A stretch of DNA of 41,016 nt, from positions 1 to 41,016 of IMG/VR virus record IMGVR_UViG_3300017725_000016; one strand, given 5' to 3'. The position numbers were made by a program, and so were the translations under genes. The first letter of the stretch is position 1; each line of letters begins with the position of its first letter. Shown in pieces: positions 20,490 through 30,800 of this stretch. The DNA is from a virus. The notes below the pieces were generated by a model. That model did no database searches. It had not been told where the DNA came from and was given only the letters and a program-made list of their open reading frames with translations.

Positions 20490-21476
20490 ATGTCAAACGC
20501 AAGTCCAGTCTCAGTCGGTAAAGTTAATGCTTCTGGTACAGAAGACGCTCTGTTTCTGAAAGTTTTTGCAGGAGAAGTTTTAACTTCTTTTGATAGAGCT
20601 TCAGTTACACAAGGAGCAGAGATGGTTAGGTCTATCTCTTCAGGTAAGTCAGCAACTTTCCCAGTAATGGGTAGAGTTGGTGCGGCTTATCATGTAGCAG
20701 GTGCGGAAATTACAGGCTCAGACGTAAACCACAACGAAAAGGTTATTACAATTAATGACCTTCTACTAAGCTCAGTATTCTTATCTAACATTGAAGAAGC
20801 TAAGAACCACTGGGACGTAAGAAGTGCTTACTCAACAGAAATTGGAAGAGCATTAGCTTTCCAAAAAGATAAGCATATCTTACAAACAATCGGTCAAGCC
20901 GCTCAGGCTTCAGCGAATGTATCTGACTCAGGATATGGTGCAGGTACAGTTGTAACAAATACTTCTATTGCTTCAGCGACAGCCGCAACTGCCGCTAACG
21001 GAATGATAGACAGTTTGTTTGACGCCGCTAAAGCATTGGACGCAAACTATGTTCCTAAAGAAGGTAGAAAAGCCTTTATAAGACTAGAGGAATATTACAA
21101 ACTAGCTAACGCTACAAACGCAGTTAATATCGACTTCTCAGGCGGTGCTAACGGCGGTGTTGCAGAAGGTAAAGTAATGAAAGTAGCAGGTATTGAATTA
21201 ATACCAACTGCTCATTTTGTTGCTTCAGACTTATCTTCATCTACAGCAGTAGACGCAGGTAAAACTGCAACAGGTGCTTACCCACAAAGAGTTAATCTAG
21301 CAAACTATGTTTGCCTAGTTTCTCACCCTAGTGCGGCAGGTACAGTTAAATTAATGGATTTAGCAGTTGAATCTGAATATGATATTCGGAGACAAGGCAC
21401 ATTAATGGTAGCTAAGTACGCTATGGGTCATGGAGTTCTAAGACCTGAAGCGGCTGTAGGAATTAAAGAAGCGTAA
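20490..21476 (+). CDS. Major capsid protein, T7 gp10-like
   Basis: The protein has 328 residues (T7 gp10A: 344). The HK97-type fold is suggested by the N-terminal ALFLKVFAGEVLTSFDRASV, the conserved podovirus stretch GKSATFPVMGRVGAAYHVAG, the domain around IGRALAFQKDKHILQTIGQA, and EYDIRRQGTLMVAKYAMGHG near the end. It forms the icosahedral shell. Codons are noticeably richer in C and G than in neighbouring genes, as expected for a highly expressed gene. A terminator follows, as with T7 Tphi after gene 10. Confidence 0.95.
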   Translation: MSNASPVSVGKVNASGTEDALFLKVFAGEVLTSFDRASVTQGAEMVRSISSGKSATFPVMGRVGAAYHVAGAEITGSDVNHNEKVITINDLLLSSVFLSNIEEAKNHWDVRSAYSTEIGRALAFQKDKHILQTIGQAAQASANVSDSGYGAGTVVTNTSIASATAATAANGMIDSLFDAAKALDANYVPKEGRKAFIRLEEYYKLANATNAVNIDFSGGANGGVAEGKVMKVAGIELIPTAHFVASDLSSSTAVDAGKTATGAYPQRVNLANYVCLVSHPSAAGTVKLMDLAVESEYDIRRQGTLMVAKYAMGHGVLRPEAAVGIKEA

Positions 21477-21503
21477 TTCTTTACGTTACTTTATACTTAT
21501 AAG

Positions 21504-21546
21504 GAGAGGCGGTAAGGGGAGACTCAAGCCGCCTCTTTAATTTTAA
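21504..21546 (+). terminator. Terminator after the capsid gene (Tphi-like)
   Basis: AGAGGCGG (21505-21512) pairs perfectly with CCGCCTCT (21529-21536). The loop is 16 nt and a T-rich stretch (TTTAATTTT) follows. Its place directly after the capsid gene matches T7 Tphi, which lowers expression of tail genes relative to capsid. Confidence 0.8.
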
Positions 21547-21564
21547 AATTTAAAAAGGAACAGC

Positions 21565-22161
21565 ATGACAACACAGATAACGCCTACGACAGAGTTACAA
21601 GCTGTCAACATTATGCTTTCCGTTATTGGAGAAGCTCCTGTAAACACAATCACAGGGACAAATAGTGTTGATGTATCAGTCGCTAAAAATATTTTAGATG
21701 AAACTTCTATGTCAATTCAATCTATGGGTTGGAACTATAATACTGAACAGGAAGTAACAGTATCATTAGACTCTAATAACAAAATACCACTTCCTGCTAA
21801 CTGCGTTCAAGCAGATAGTTATTCAAAAGTTTTTAATGTAACTACTCGTAATGGTTACCTTTATGACTTAGACAAAAAAACAGATGTATTCTCGTCTGAC
21901 ATTTCCCTTAACTTAGTAACAGTTCAACAATTTGAACACCTACCAGAATACGCTAGACGATATATTACAATGAAGTCCGCTAGAAGATTTGCGGCAAGAT
22001 TTTTAGGTGATAAAGAAATTACTAAATTAATCGGACAAGACGAACAAGAAGCTCTTGTAGCATATCATCAAGCAGACAGTAGAGAAGCTGACATAAATAT
22101 GTTGGAAGGTGACGCTAATACATACTCAATAATAAATAGACCTACTAGAAGGACTTACTAA
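21565..22161 (+). CDS. Tail tubular protein A, T7 gp11-like
   Basis: The protein has 198 residues (T7 gp11: 196). It begins MTTQITPTTELQAVNIMLSV with SVIGEAPVNTI, the usual opening of this family, and includes LPEYARRYITMKSARRFAAR in the helical part. It forms the ring joining portal and nozzle. AAAAGGAAC precedes the ATG. The next gene starts at its last base (TAATG). Confidence 0.92.
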   Translation: MTTQITPTTELQAVNIMLSVIGEAPVNTITGTNSVDVSVAKNILDETSMSIQSMGWNYNTEQEVTVSLDSNNKIPLPANCVQADSYSKVFNVTTRNGYLYDLDKKTDVFSSDISLNLVTVQQFEHLPEYARRYITMKSARRFAARFLGDKEITKLIGQDEQEALVAYHQADSREADINMLEGDANTYSIINRPTRRTY

Positions 22162-24650
22162 TGGCTGTAGTATCGCAGAGTATTCCTAATTTTATTAATG
22201 GGATTAGTCAGCAGACACCCACTCAAAGGGGAATTAATCAAGGGTCTGACCAAATCAATTTACAAAATAATATTGTAGATGGTTTAAGTAAAAGACCTTC
22301 ATTGGAATATGTAGCGACTTTAGATAGCACTAATGTTTATCCTAACAAAACTAAAATATGGAACATTCAGCGTGATGAGTCTAACCAGTATATGTGTGCG
22401 TTCTACAATGGTGGAATTAAAGTATATGATTTAGCAGGTAATTCTAAAACAGTTACTATCGCTAGTGGTTCTAGTTATTTAACTTCAACAAATCCAAAAG
22501 AAGATTTTAAATTAGTTAATATTGCAGATTATACTTTCTTAGTAAATAAATCTGTTACACCAACAGCAGATTCAAATACTTCGGCGGCTAAACAAGAAGA
22601 GTTTTTAATTTATGTTAAAGCAACAAACTATGGTAGAGAATATTCAGTTACTTTAACTCACGCTAGTATAACTGGTGGTATTAAAGTTATCTTTCAAATG
22701 CCGTCAGGTAATGACGCAACAACAGATAGTGAATTTAGAGATTCAAATAAAATTAAAGATATATTATTATATGGTACTTCTAGTACACACTGGAATGGGA
22801 GTGCTTCACAAATAGGATTTAAAACTGTTAGAGCAGATAACAATTCTACTTTAAGTACCTCACAAGGATTAGCAAACTATTCTGGTATTACAAGTCATTT
22901 TACTTTTGAGTCGTATGATAACGTAATTTACGGAAAACCAAATAATAACAATGCTTCTTATACTGTTAGCACTTCAGATGGTGCAGGTAGTACAGCTATG
23001 TATCACATTAGAGATACAATACAGGATTTTAGTAAACTTCCTTATTATGGAAAAACAGGAGTTATAGTAAAAATTACAGGGGAAGAGGGTGATACACTTT
23101 CAGATTACTATGTTAAATTTACTGGTAATGGTGTGTGGTCTGAAACAATAGCACCTGCTACAAGTTTAGGTGTAACAAACAGTACAATGCCTCATGCTCT
23201 TATTAATAATAATAACGGAACATTTACATTTCAAGAATTATCATGGGACGATAGGGTGTGTGGTGATATTGAAACAAACTCTAACCCTTCTTTTATTGGT
23301 AAAAAAATACAAAATTTAACATTCTATAAAAATAGATTAGGAATACTATCAGGTGAAAATTTAATTTTATCTGAAAACGCAGGGTTCTTTAACTTCTTTG
23401 CAACAACAGTAACACAAGTATTAGATACAGACCCTATTGATATATCAGCGTCAGGTACACAAGTTAATACTTTAAAAAACTCTGTATCATTTAATGAAAC
23501 ATTATTGATGTTTTCAGATACAGCACAATATAAACTTGACCACGCAGGTGACACAATTAGTCCAACAACTGCTATACTTAATGAAGTATCTAGTTTTGAA
23601 CATGATGATACAGTATCACCAATAGCGGCAGGTAGATTTGCATACTTTACACAATCAAGAAATGCAAACACAGCCGTAAGAGAATACTATGCAGATGATG
23701 ACACACTAACTAATGATGGTTTAGATATAACAGTAGCAGTACAAAACTTACTACCTACTAACCCTTATCAAATTATTAGTAACACGATTGAAGATACACT
23801 TATCTTTTTACATGCAGACACCGCAGACTCACAATCTGCACCTTATACTACAGGGTCAAATGTAACAGCAACTAATGCCGACACTATGTATGTTTATAAA
23901 TATTTCTTTGATAGAGGAGAAAAAGTCCAAACAGCATGGTCTAAATGGGAATTTAGTGGTGTTAAAATATTGGGTGCTTTGTCTTCAGACAGTTATGTTT
24001 ATGTCTTTGCGGCAGAAGGAACAAATACAAAATTATTTAAAATAGATTTAAGAAATTTAAAAGACCCAACATTAGGTTTTAATTGTTATGTAGATTTAAA
24101 AACTGAAATAACTGGTTCATATTCTAGTGGAACAGGTCTAACAACTTTAACGTCACCTTATGGTGCAAAAACAGGACTAATAGCAATAGATAGAACTAAC
24201 GGAACAAACTATGTTCTAACAAATACGTCAGGGTCAACTTACACATTAGTAGGAAACCACACAAGTTTATGGATAGGTGTGCCGTATGAATCTAAATATG
24301 TTTTAAGTCCACAATATATTAGAGAAGATACTGGTAAAGGATTAGTAGCAGTAACTTCAGGTAGATACCAAATTAGAAACATATCGTTTGACTATGAAAA
24401 CTCTGGGTTCTTTCAAGTAGAAGTAACACCAGAAAATAGAACAACTAACACAACATTTATGACAGGTTATGTAATTGGTTTTACAGGAGCTCCTAACAAT
24501 GTAGCGATTGCTACAGGTACACTTAGAGTTCCTATACAAGCTAGAAACACAGCGTTTGAATTACATATTAAAAGTTCTTCACATTTACCAATGCACATAG
24601 CAAGTGCAGAAGTAGAAGGATACTATCATAGACGTTCAAGAAGAATGTAA
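22161..24650 (+). CDS. Tail tubular protein B (nozzle), T7 gp12-like
   Basis: The protein has 829 residues (T7 gp12: 794). It opens with SQSIPNFINGISQQTPTQRG, which is characteristic of this family, then is largely beta-structured, with KIQNLTFYKNRLGILSGENL in the middle and LPMHIASAEVEGYYHRRSRR at the end. It forms the nozzle through which DNA passes into the host. Start by TAATG overlap with gp11-like gene. Confidence 0.93.
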   Translation: MAVVSQSIPNFINGISQQTPTQRGINQGSDQINLQNNIVDGLSKRPSLEYVATLDSTNVYPNKTKIWNIQRDESNQYMCAFYNGGIKVYDLAGNSKTVTIASGSSYLTSTNPKEDFKLVNIADYTFLVNKSVTPTADSNTSAAKQEEFLIYVKATNYGREYSVTLTHASITGGIKVIFQMPSGNDATTDSEFRDSNKIKDILLYGTSSTHWNGSASQIGFKTVRADNNSTLSTSQGLANYSGITSHFTFESYDNVIYGKPNNNNASYTVSTSDGAGSTAMYHIRDTIQDFSKLPYYGKTGVIVKITGEEGDTLSDYYVKFTGNGVWSETIAPATSLGVTNSTMPHALINNNNGTFTFQELSWDDRVCGDIETNSNPSFIGKKIQNLTFYKNRLGILSGENLILSENAGFFNFFATTVTQVLDTDPIDISASGTQVNTLKNSVSFNETLLMFSDTAQYKLDHAGDTISPTTAILNEVSSFEHDDTVSPIAAGRFAYFTQSRNANTAVREYYADDDTLTNDGLDITVAVQNLLPTNPYQIISNTIEDTLIFLHADTADSQSAPYTTGSNVTATNADTMYVYKYFFDRGEKVQTAWSKWEFSGVKILGALSSDSYVYVFAAEGTNTKLFKIDLRNLKDPTLGFNCYVDLKTEITGSYSSGTGLTTLTSPYGAKTGLIAIDRTNGTNYVLTNTSGSTYTLVGNHTSLWIGVPYESKYVLSPQYIREDTGKGLVAVTSGRYQIRNISFDYENSGFFQVEVTPENRTTNTTFMTGYVIGFTGAPNNVAIATGTLRVPIQARNTAFELHIKSSSHLPMHIASAEVEGYYHRRSRRM

Positions 24651-24651
24651 T

Positions 24652-25137
24652 ATGGAAAAATATGTACGAAATGCAGAGCTAAAAGATATTCTACACTTAG
24701 CTCCTAAGATGAGAAAAGAAGATGTAGAAGAAGTATTAGCCTCAGATAATATGAGTCCACTTGAGTCTTTAGTTGTGCCATTTACAATTAAAGGTGCAAA
24801 GATTTATAGCATTATAGGTACAAAAGAAGAAGGTGTAATAGGTATGTTTGGTTCAACACCAAGTACACAAGCAGGTTATGGTGTAGCATGGTTGTTATCA
24901 AGTACAGAACTATTTAATCATACAAGACAATTTTTAAAAGAGTGTCCTTATTGGGTAGCTCAAATGTCTGAAGGTTATACTCACTTATTTAATTTTATAG
25001 ATAAAAGAAACTGGCAATCTTTAAAATGGTTACAGTTTCTAGGGTTTGAACCTAAAGAAGAAATAACAGAATTTGGTCATGCAAAAATACCATTTTTATT
25101 AGTAACGAAGGAGATAAAAAATGTGCGGAGTGAATGA
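24652..25137 (+). CDS. T7 gp13-like protein (internal virion protein A family)
   Basis: The protein has 161 residues. It shows an acetyltransferase-like arrangement (VRNAELKDILHLAPKMRKED at the start, then GVAWLLSSTEL, then NWQSLKWLQFLGFEPKEE) as in the gp13/DUF2833 family. T7 gp13 is needed for infectious virions but is not a confirmed enzyme. The gene is in the T7 position between gp12 and gp14 homologues. It overlaps the next gene by 17 bp. Confidence 0.82.
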   Translation: MEKYVRNAELKDILHLAPKMRKEDVEEVLASDNMSPLESLVVPFTIKGAKIYSIIGTKEEGVIGMFGSTPSTQAGYGVAWLLSSTELFNHTRQFLKECPYWVAQMSEGYTHLFNFIDKRNWQSLKWLQFLGFEPKEEITEFGHAKIPFLLVTKEIKNVRSE

Positions 25138-25657
25138 AGCAATGATGGCTATGAAAGTAGTCGGAGCAGTCGCTAGTCATAACGAAAAGAAAAGAGTTGC
25201 TAAAGAAAATGCTTTTGCAAACGCTAGAGCTCGTATGACCGCAGACGCCGCTTATCTTACAGACTTAGGTAAAATTGAAACAGAAAGAGGCATGGCGGCA
25301 AGAGAAAAAGCTATTGCTGAAATGGCTGAAAATCAAAAAAGAAAAAAAGACCAAGCAACAGGAATTAATTTAGGATTTGGTAATGCCACAAGAGTTGTTC
25401 AAAATATTGGGACAATTATGGACGCTGACTTTAATCAAATTAATGCAGAATTTATGGGTGATATGATTACCTTAAATAATCAAAGAGATGACGCTTATGC
25501 AAATATGAAGCGTACTTATAATAGTTTAACCCCAGTGTATGAACCAAGCATGATGAGTTTAGGATTAGATATAGCAGGTGCAGGTGGTTCTTACATGGCA
25601 ACACCAAGAGATGAAAGACGATTCTTTACTAACTATGGTGCGAAAGCGAGTTCATAA
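25121..25657 (+). CDS. Internal virion protein B, T7 gp14-like
   Basis: The protein has 178 residues (T7 gp14: 196) and begins with Met-Cys-Gly like gp14 (Met-Cys-Trp). The central part is a long Ala/Arg/Glu-rich helix (VAKENAFANARARMTADAAY, then ERGMAAREKAIAEMAENQ). gp14 is ejected and forms a pore in the outer membrane for DNA entry. AAGGAG before the ATG supports the start. Confidence 0.85.
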   Translation: MCGVNEAMMAMKVVGAVASHNEKKRVAKENAFANARARMTADAAYLTDLGKIETERGMAAREKAIAEMAENQKRKKDQATGINLGFGNATRVVQNIGTIMDADFNQINAEFMGDMITLNNQRDDAYANMKRTYNSLTPVYEPSMMSLGLDIAGAGGSYMATPRDERRFFTNYGAKASS

Positions 25658-25659
25658 AT

Positions 25660-27894
25660 ATGGCATATAAATCAAAAGTAACAAATAAATATTTTGGTTC
25701 TACTTATGAAGGTAGACCTAATGTCGCTAAAGAATCACCTTTTAGTGAACTAGCAAGTGCTATAAATAGAAATGTTGATAGCTTTCAAGCCGCAGGAAAC
25801 AATTATATTAAAGGTAAAAAACAAGACGCTATTGCAGAAATAAATGAATTATATGCGTCTGGTAAAACTTCTGATGAAATATCTGCTTTATTACTAAGTG
25901 GTGAAAATGAAACACTTTCTAATTTCTATGCAGAGTCGGCAGTGCAAGGACAGAATGGTAGATTTGCGGCGGCAGAAATGGTTGCTAAAATAAATCAATC
26001 TGTAGAAGCAGGTGAATATGATTTTGTTAATGACAACTTAACAAATTTTCATAAAAAGTTTTTAGCAGATTACAAACTTAATTCACAAGATGATAGTTTT
26101 ATATTAGGTTTCTCTGCTGTCTATAATGAATTTAAGGCTAACGCCGCTATTGAAGATGGTAAGAAAAAAGGTGAATATCACAACAATCAATTAGTACAAA
26201 AATCAATTACTCTTTTAGAGACAGTTCCAATTAATGAGTATGATGAAAAATTAATTCCTATGTTAGAGTCATTAAGTATTGAAATGCCAAAACTAGATGG
26301 CAAAGGTAAAAAGAATTTTCTAGTTAATGGGATACAAAAGAAAGAAATACTTATAGGTCTTGCTAATAAAAAATATTTAACAGCTACGACTGACGCAGAA
26401 TTAAATGCCGCTCTTAAAATATTAGAAATAGATAGAGGGACAGGTAGTGGTGGTAACCCATTAGGAGCATTAGTTGACAGTGATGAAACAGCACAAGCTC
26501 TTGTTGCTAACATTAATGCAAAGAAAGTAGCTTTAGCAAATCAAGAATATACAAATGGTCAACGAGCTATTGAAGCTGAACAAAAAGGTTATGTCCAACA
26601 AATTAGTGCATTGTGGTATGGTGGAACATACACTGACGCTAATGGACAAGAAGTAACAGTAGAAGCCAATGAAGCAGAAGCAGAAGTTATTATTAATGAA
26701 GCCTTAGATAAACACCCAGATTTAGTTGCGTCTTTAGTTGCAATTAAAAGTAACAATCAAGCCTTAAATTATAATGAAACAGGTATTCGTGATTTAAAAA
26801 TGAGAATAATGAAAGGTGACTTTGTTGGAAATTATAAAGGTTTCTTAGAAGCCGCCGCTACCGAAGGAGCGACAAGCTCAGATTTAAGTGCATTAGAAAC
26901 AGCGTTTGGTTGGGCTGAAGGAAGAGTAACAAACAATCAATACTTAGACCCATTTAGAGATGATAATATGTGGCAAGAAAGCAATCAATATCTTCATGGT
27001 ATTATTGTGCAAAAAGCCGCTACCTTTGGACAATGGGATAAAGGTGTTCCAAATGACATTTTATTTAGAGACGCTTCGTATGCGTATGAACAAAAGGTAA
27101 TGGAGTGGTATTCAGACATTGATAATAAAGAACCAAGTCAAGTTCTTAATGGCGGACAAGATTGGAGAACATGGAACTCTAAAAGAAAAGAATTTATGAA
27201 AAATGCTGAAGAAGAAATTTTAAAACAATTCTCTAGTGAAGATTATTTTACAGCCATGAAAAACATTATAGCTAGTGGAGACACTGACTTAATAGCCGCC
27301 GCAGTTAAAGGTGACGCCGCAACAGAATTAATTAATAAGAATGTGACGGACATAGTTACAAACATGGATACAAAGAAATTCTTTGATAGTGCCGCTAACA
27401 TGTTAATTGAGCCTGAACAATTATTATTACAAAATCCTGATTTCTTATCAGATGTAAATGACCTTAATGCTATGGGTGTTTCTATCTCAGCAGAAGATTT
27501 AGCAGACATGGTAATAAAAAATAGTGGTCAAGAAAAAATAGACCTTAATGAAAGAAAACAAAATATTGCAACAAACATTTCAACATTGTTGGCAGATGGT
27601 TTTGAAGCTACATTTCCTCAATTACTATCTGAAAATGAAAGTGGCTTTGTAGAAACAATTAATTTCTTTAAAGATTATGGTGAGGATAGAGCTAAAGAAA
27701 ATACAGAAACAGTTACAAACTTTTTAAATAGTGTGTTTAGTGAACTTACTGGAACAGGAGAAAATTTTAATCCTGCTGTTTTAAATGTATTAAGTGAAGA
27801 ACAAATTGATTTAATTGCAGTTGCTCTTGGTGTTGACCAAGATGACTTCTTAGATGTTTTATTAAAAACGTACCCCAATTTTAGGAGAGAGTAA
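25660..27894 (+). CDS. Internal virion protein C, T7 gp15-like
   Basis: The 744-residue protein (T7 gp15: 747) is almost entirely helical and occupies the gp15 position. It starts MAYKSKVTNKYFGSTYEGRP and includes a predicted coiled region around FAAAEMVAKINQSVEAGEYD. gp15 and gp16 form the channel through the periplasm and inner membrane. No membrane helix is evident. Its end overlaps the next ATG by one base. Confidence 0.85.
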   Translation: MAYKSKVTNKYFGSTYEGRPNVAKESPFSELASAINRNVDSFQAAGNNYIKGKKQDAIAEINELYASGKTSDEISALLLSGENETLSNFYAESAVQGQNGRFAAAEMVAKINQSVEAGEYDFVNDNLTNFHKKFLADYKLNSQDDSFILGFSAVYNEFKANAAIEDGKKKGEYHNNQLVQKSITLLETVPINEYDEKLIPMLESLSIEMPKLDGKGKKNFLVNGIQKKEILIGLANKKYLTATTDAELNAALKILEIDRGTGSGGNPLGALVDSDETAQALVANINAKKVALANQEYTNGQRAIEAEQKGYVQQISALWYGGTYTDANGQEVTVEANEAEAEVIINEALDKHPDLVASLVAIKSNNQALNYNETGIRDLKMRIMKGDFVGNYKGFLEAAATEGATSSDLSALETAFGWAEGRVTNNQYLDPFRDDNMWQESNQYLHGIIVQKAATFGQWDKGVPNDILFRDASYAYEQKVMEWYSDIDNKEPSQVLNGGQDWRTWNSKRKEFMKNAEEEILKQFSSEDYFTAMKNIIASGDTDLIAAAVKGDAATELINKNVTDIVTNMDTKKFFDSAANMLIEPEQLLLQNPDFLSDVNDLNAMGVSISAEDLADMVIKNSGQEKIDLNERKQNIATNISTLLADGFEATFPQLLSENESGFVETINFFKDYGEDRAKENTETVTNFLNSVFSELTGTGENFNPAVLNVLSEEQIDLIAVALGVDQDDFLDVLLKTYPNFRRE

Positions 27895-30800
27895 TGGATT
27901 CAACTGGATATACTAAATCTATTGGCACAAATACAGGCACAAATAAAAATGCAATGAACGCCAGAGGGTTTAGAAGCAATAGAGAAAAGAAACAGTACGA
28001 TAAACTTAAAGAATTAGAAAAACAACAACAAGCCTTAGAACGATTGCAGTCAAATGAATTTCAAAATATTTTAAAACGATATTATAGTAATAGACCTACT
28101 ATGCTTGAAAGACCTGATTTTAATACAATGAGTAAACCTGAATTACTTGATTATTTTTATAATGATAGAACATGGCGTACTAATAATACTATGTCTTTAA
28201 CAAGAGATGTTTATGATTTACAAACAGGTTCAGACCAAGATTTACAAGACTGGGCTATTATCAATCAAACTTTTGTTGATTTACCTAATTGGTATGATGA
28301 CCCTAATAGAAGTTTTGTAGAGTGGGCAAAAGATTTTGCACCTGCAATGGTTGCTGACCCTATTAATCTTATTGGTTTTGGTGTTGGTGGACAAGCTGTA
28401 AAACAAACAGTTGCTCAAGTTGCCAAAGCAGGAATGAAAGAAATTGGTAAAAATGAATTAAAAAAACAAGCTATTAAAAAAGGTATGTGGCTTGGTGCAA
28501 AGCGTGAAGCTAAAGTTGCAGGAGCAACAATGGTTGGATTTGACGCTTTAATGCAATCTAATGAAATGACCGCAGGACTAACTGATGAATTTAATTTTAA
28601 AAGAACTATGTTAGCAGGTGGTGTAGGTGCACTTACAGGTGGAGCTATGGGTGCAGGATTTGGTGCATGGGGTACAAAAAGTAAAATAGGAAATTATTAT
28701 AAAGATTTAGATGGTGAATTAGTTGATGTTAAAGCCTTTGGTACAAAAATTAATGGTGTAGCGGCAACTAAAAAAGGCAAAGGATTTCACACAGATGAAA
28801 AAGGAAATATTATTGAAAGTAATGGTGGTGAAATAGGTGTTGGTGCTAGAGTTGTTGCAGATGATAGAGGCAATGTTGGTACAGTTATGTCAATGTCTGA
28901 AGGTAAAATTAAAGTACAATTTGTATCGGAAGACGGAGCTAAAGCTACTAAGACATTTAAAGAAGATAATTTAACAGTTATTCAAGGTGTAGACGCAGAC
29001 CCTACAATACTTCCCCCAGAACTAGCAGGAGCTAAACCTACTTATAATTATGGTGATAGAAGTATCGAATTAGAATTTGAAAATGATATTGCTAAAGCTC
29101 TTTATATTGTTGGTGGTAAAGGTGAAAGTGCTTCACATAAAGCCTACATGGCTTTCTTAGAAAAAGCAGGTGTTAAAGATATAGCAAAAAAAGCACAAGC
29201 TGTAAGAGATGAAATTAAAGCTCAAGCTAAAGGTGGCTCAGATGTAGCACAAGTAAAAGCAAAAGCACCTAAACCAAAAAAGAAACCTATTGTTAAACCT
29301 GATGAAAGTGAGGTTATTAAAAAGAAAGCAGATGATGTTGATAAAGCAGTACAAACTTATTTGGATAGTATTACTAGAAAAATATTTAAAAATAAAAAAA
29401 GAATTAAAAGTGATACAGCAATACCCACTTTTGAAAAATTACTTCGACAAATAGTTAAAGGAGAACTTAACTCTACTATTCGTCTTTCTAAAAGAAACAT
29501 GGAAGATGTTTTAAAAAAGATTGAAGAAGCGGCTAACACAAGATTTAAAAGTTCTACACGAAAAGAAATTCTTGCTGATTTAAAATTACTTGCAGAAACC
29601 GGTACAGAAGGTGGAGAAAGATGGACAGTAGGACGTATGTTTGAAGTTAATGTCTTAGAATCTTTAGAAGCTAAATTAAAAATACATGAAAAAGCAAGTA
29701 CACCTGTAGAAAAAAATCAAGCAGACAGTATGCTAGAAGACGCTTTAGATGAAGCAATTTCTGTTATGGAAGCAGTTGATAAGATTGCTACTAATATGTC
29801 TGACAATTTAGCAAGTGGTAATATTGTTGTAGGTGGAACTGAAGCAACATTTTTACGAAGAAAATATATAGCAACAGAAATTAAAAATGTAGTTAAAAAT
29901 ATTAAGCGTATGCCAAAAGGTGAAGAAAAATCTTTACTTCTTAAAAATATAGCTCGAAACATGAAGAATGAAAATCGAATGAATAAGATTATTCGTAAAG
30001 CTAATATGAATACAAAAGAAGGAAGAGTTCGATTTGGTGAATGGCTTAATGAATATACAACAGCAAATTTACTATTTGACGCTACAACACACATGGTCAA
30101 CTTATTGTCTGGTGCAATTAGATACCAGTGGTCAATAGCTCAAGCTCTAACAAGAGGTGCTATTATGTCAAGAGCAAATAGAAAACAAGGTTTACAACAA
30201 ATGGCTATGGCGGCAGATTTGTTTACAGGTCAATTTAGATTTTTTAATATTGCATTTAAAAAAGCTCAAATGAGTTGGAGAGCAAACAGAGCTATTGGAG
30301 ATTCTATTGAACATAGAGTAGATGGTAGACAACAACGAAGCATGGAAATATTTTCAGAACAATTAAAACAAGAAAATAGTATTAGTGCAAGAATGTTGGG
30401 TAAAGCTATGAGTCCATTCTCTAAACTTATTTATCATTCATTAAAAGGATTACAAGCAGGTGATACTTTTATGAAACAAGCATTTAACAGAGCCGCTAGA
30501 GTAGCTAATGTCAATCAACGACTACGAACACAATATCCTGAATTATGGAATGGTAGAAAAATATTTAAGAATAAAGTAAGTGCAGTTAAAGAAGACCAAA
30601 CAGTTAAACATTTAGATGAGCTTCTTAGATTTGAACAAGCTAAAACTAAACCTAATGTAAAAAGAATTGAAAAATACCAAAAGAAAATAAAAGCATTACA
30701 AGAACAAATTAAAATAAAAGATAAAGACGAATTTTCAAGAACATGGAAAGAGTTGTTTAATCAATATGAAGATGAATTTGGAAACTTTACTTCTACAAAA

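Noticed and set aside
27865-27892. Promoter-like ACGTACCCCAATTTTAGGAG before the gp16-like gene
   Set aside because: Spacing between CCC and TAG is two bases too long and the first part departs from consensus; it lies within the gp15-like coding sequence.
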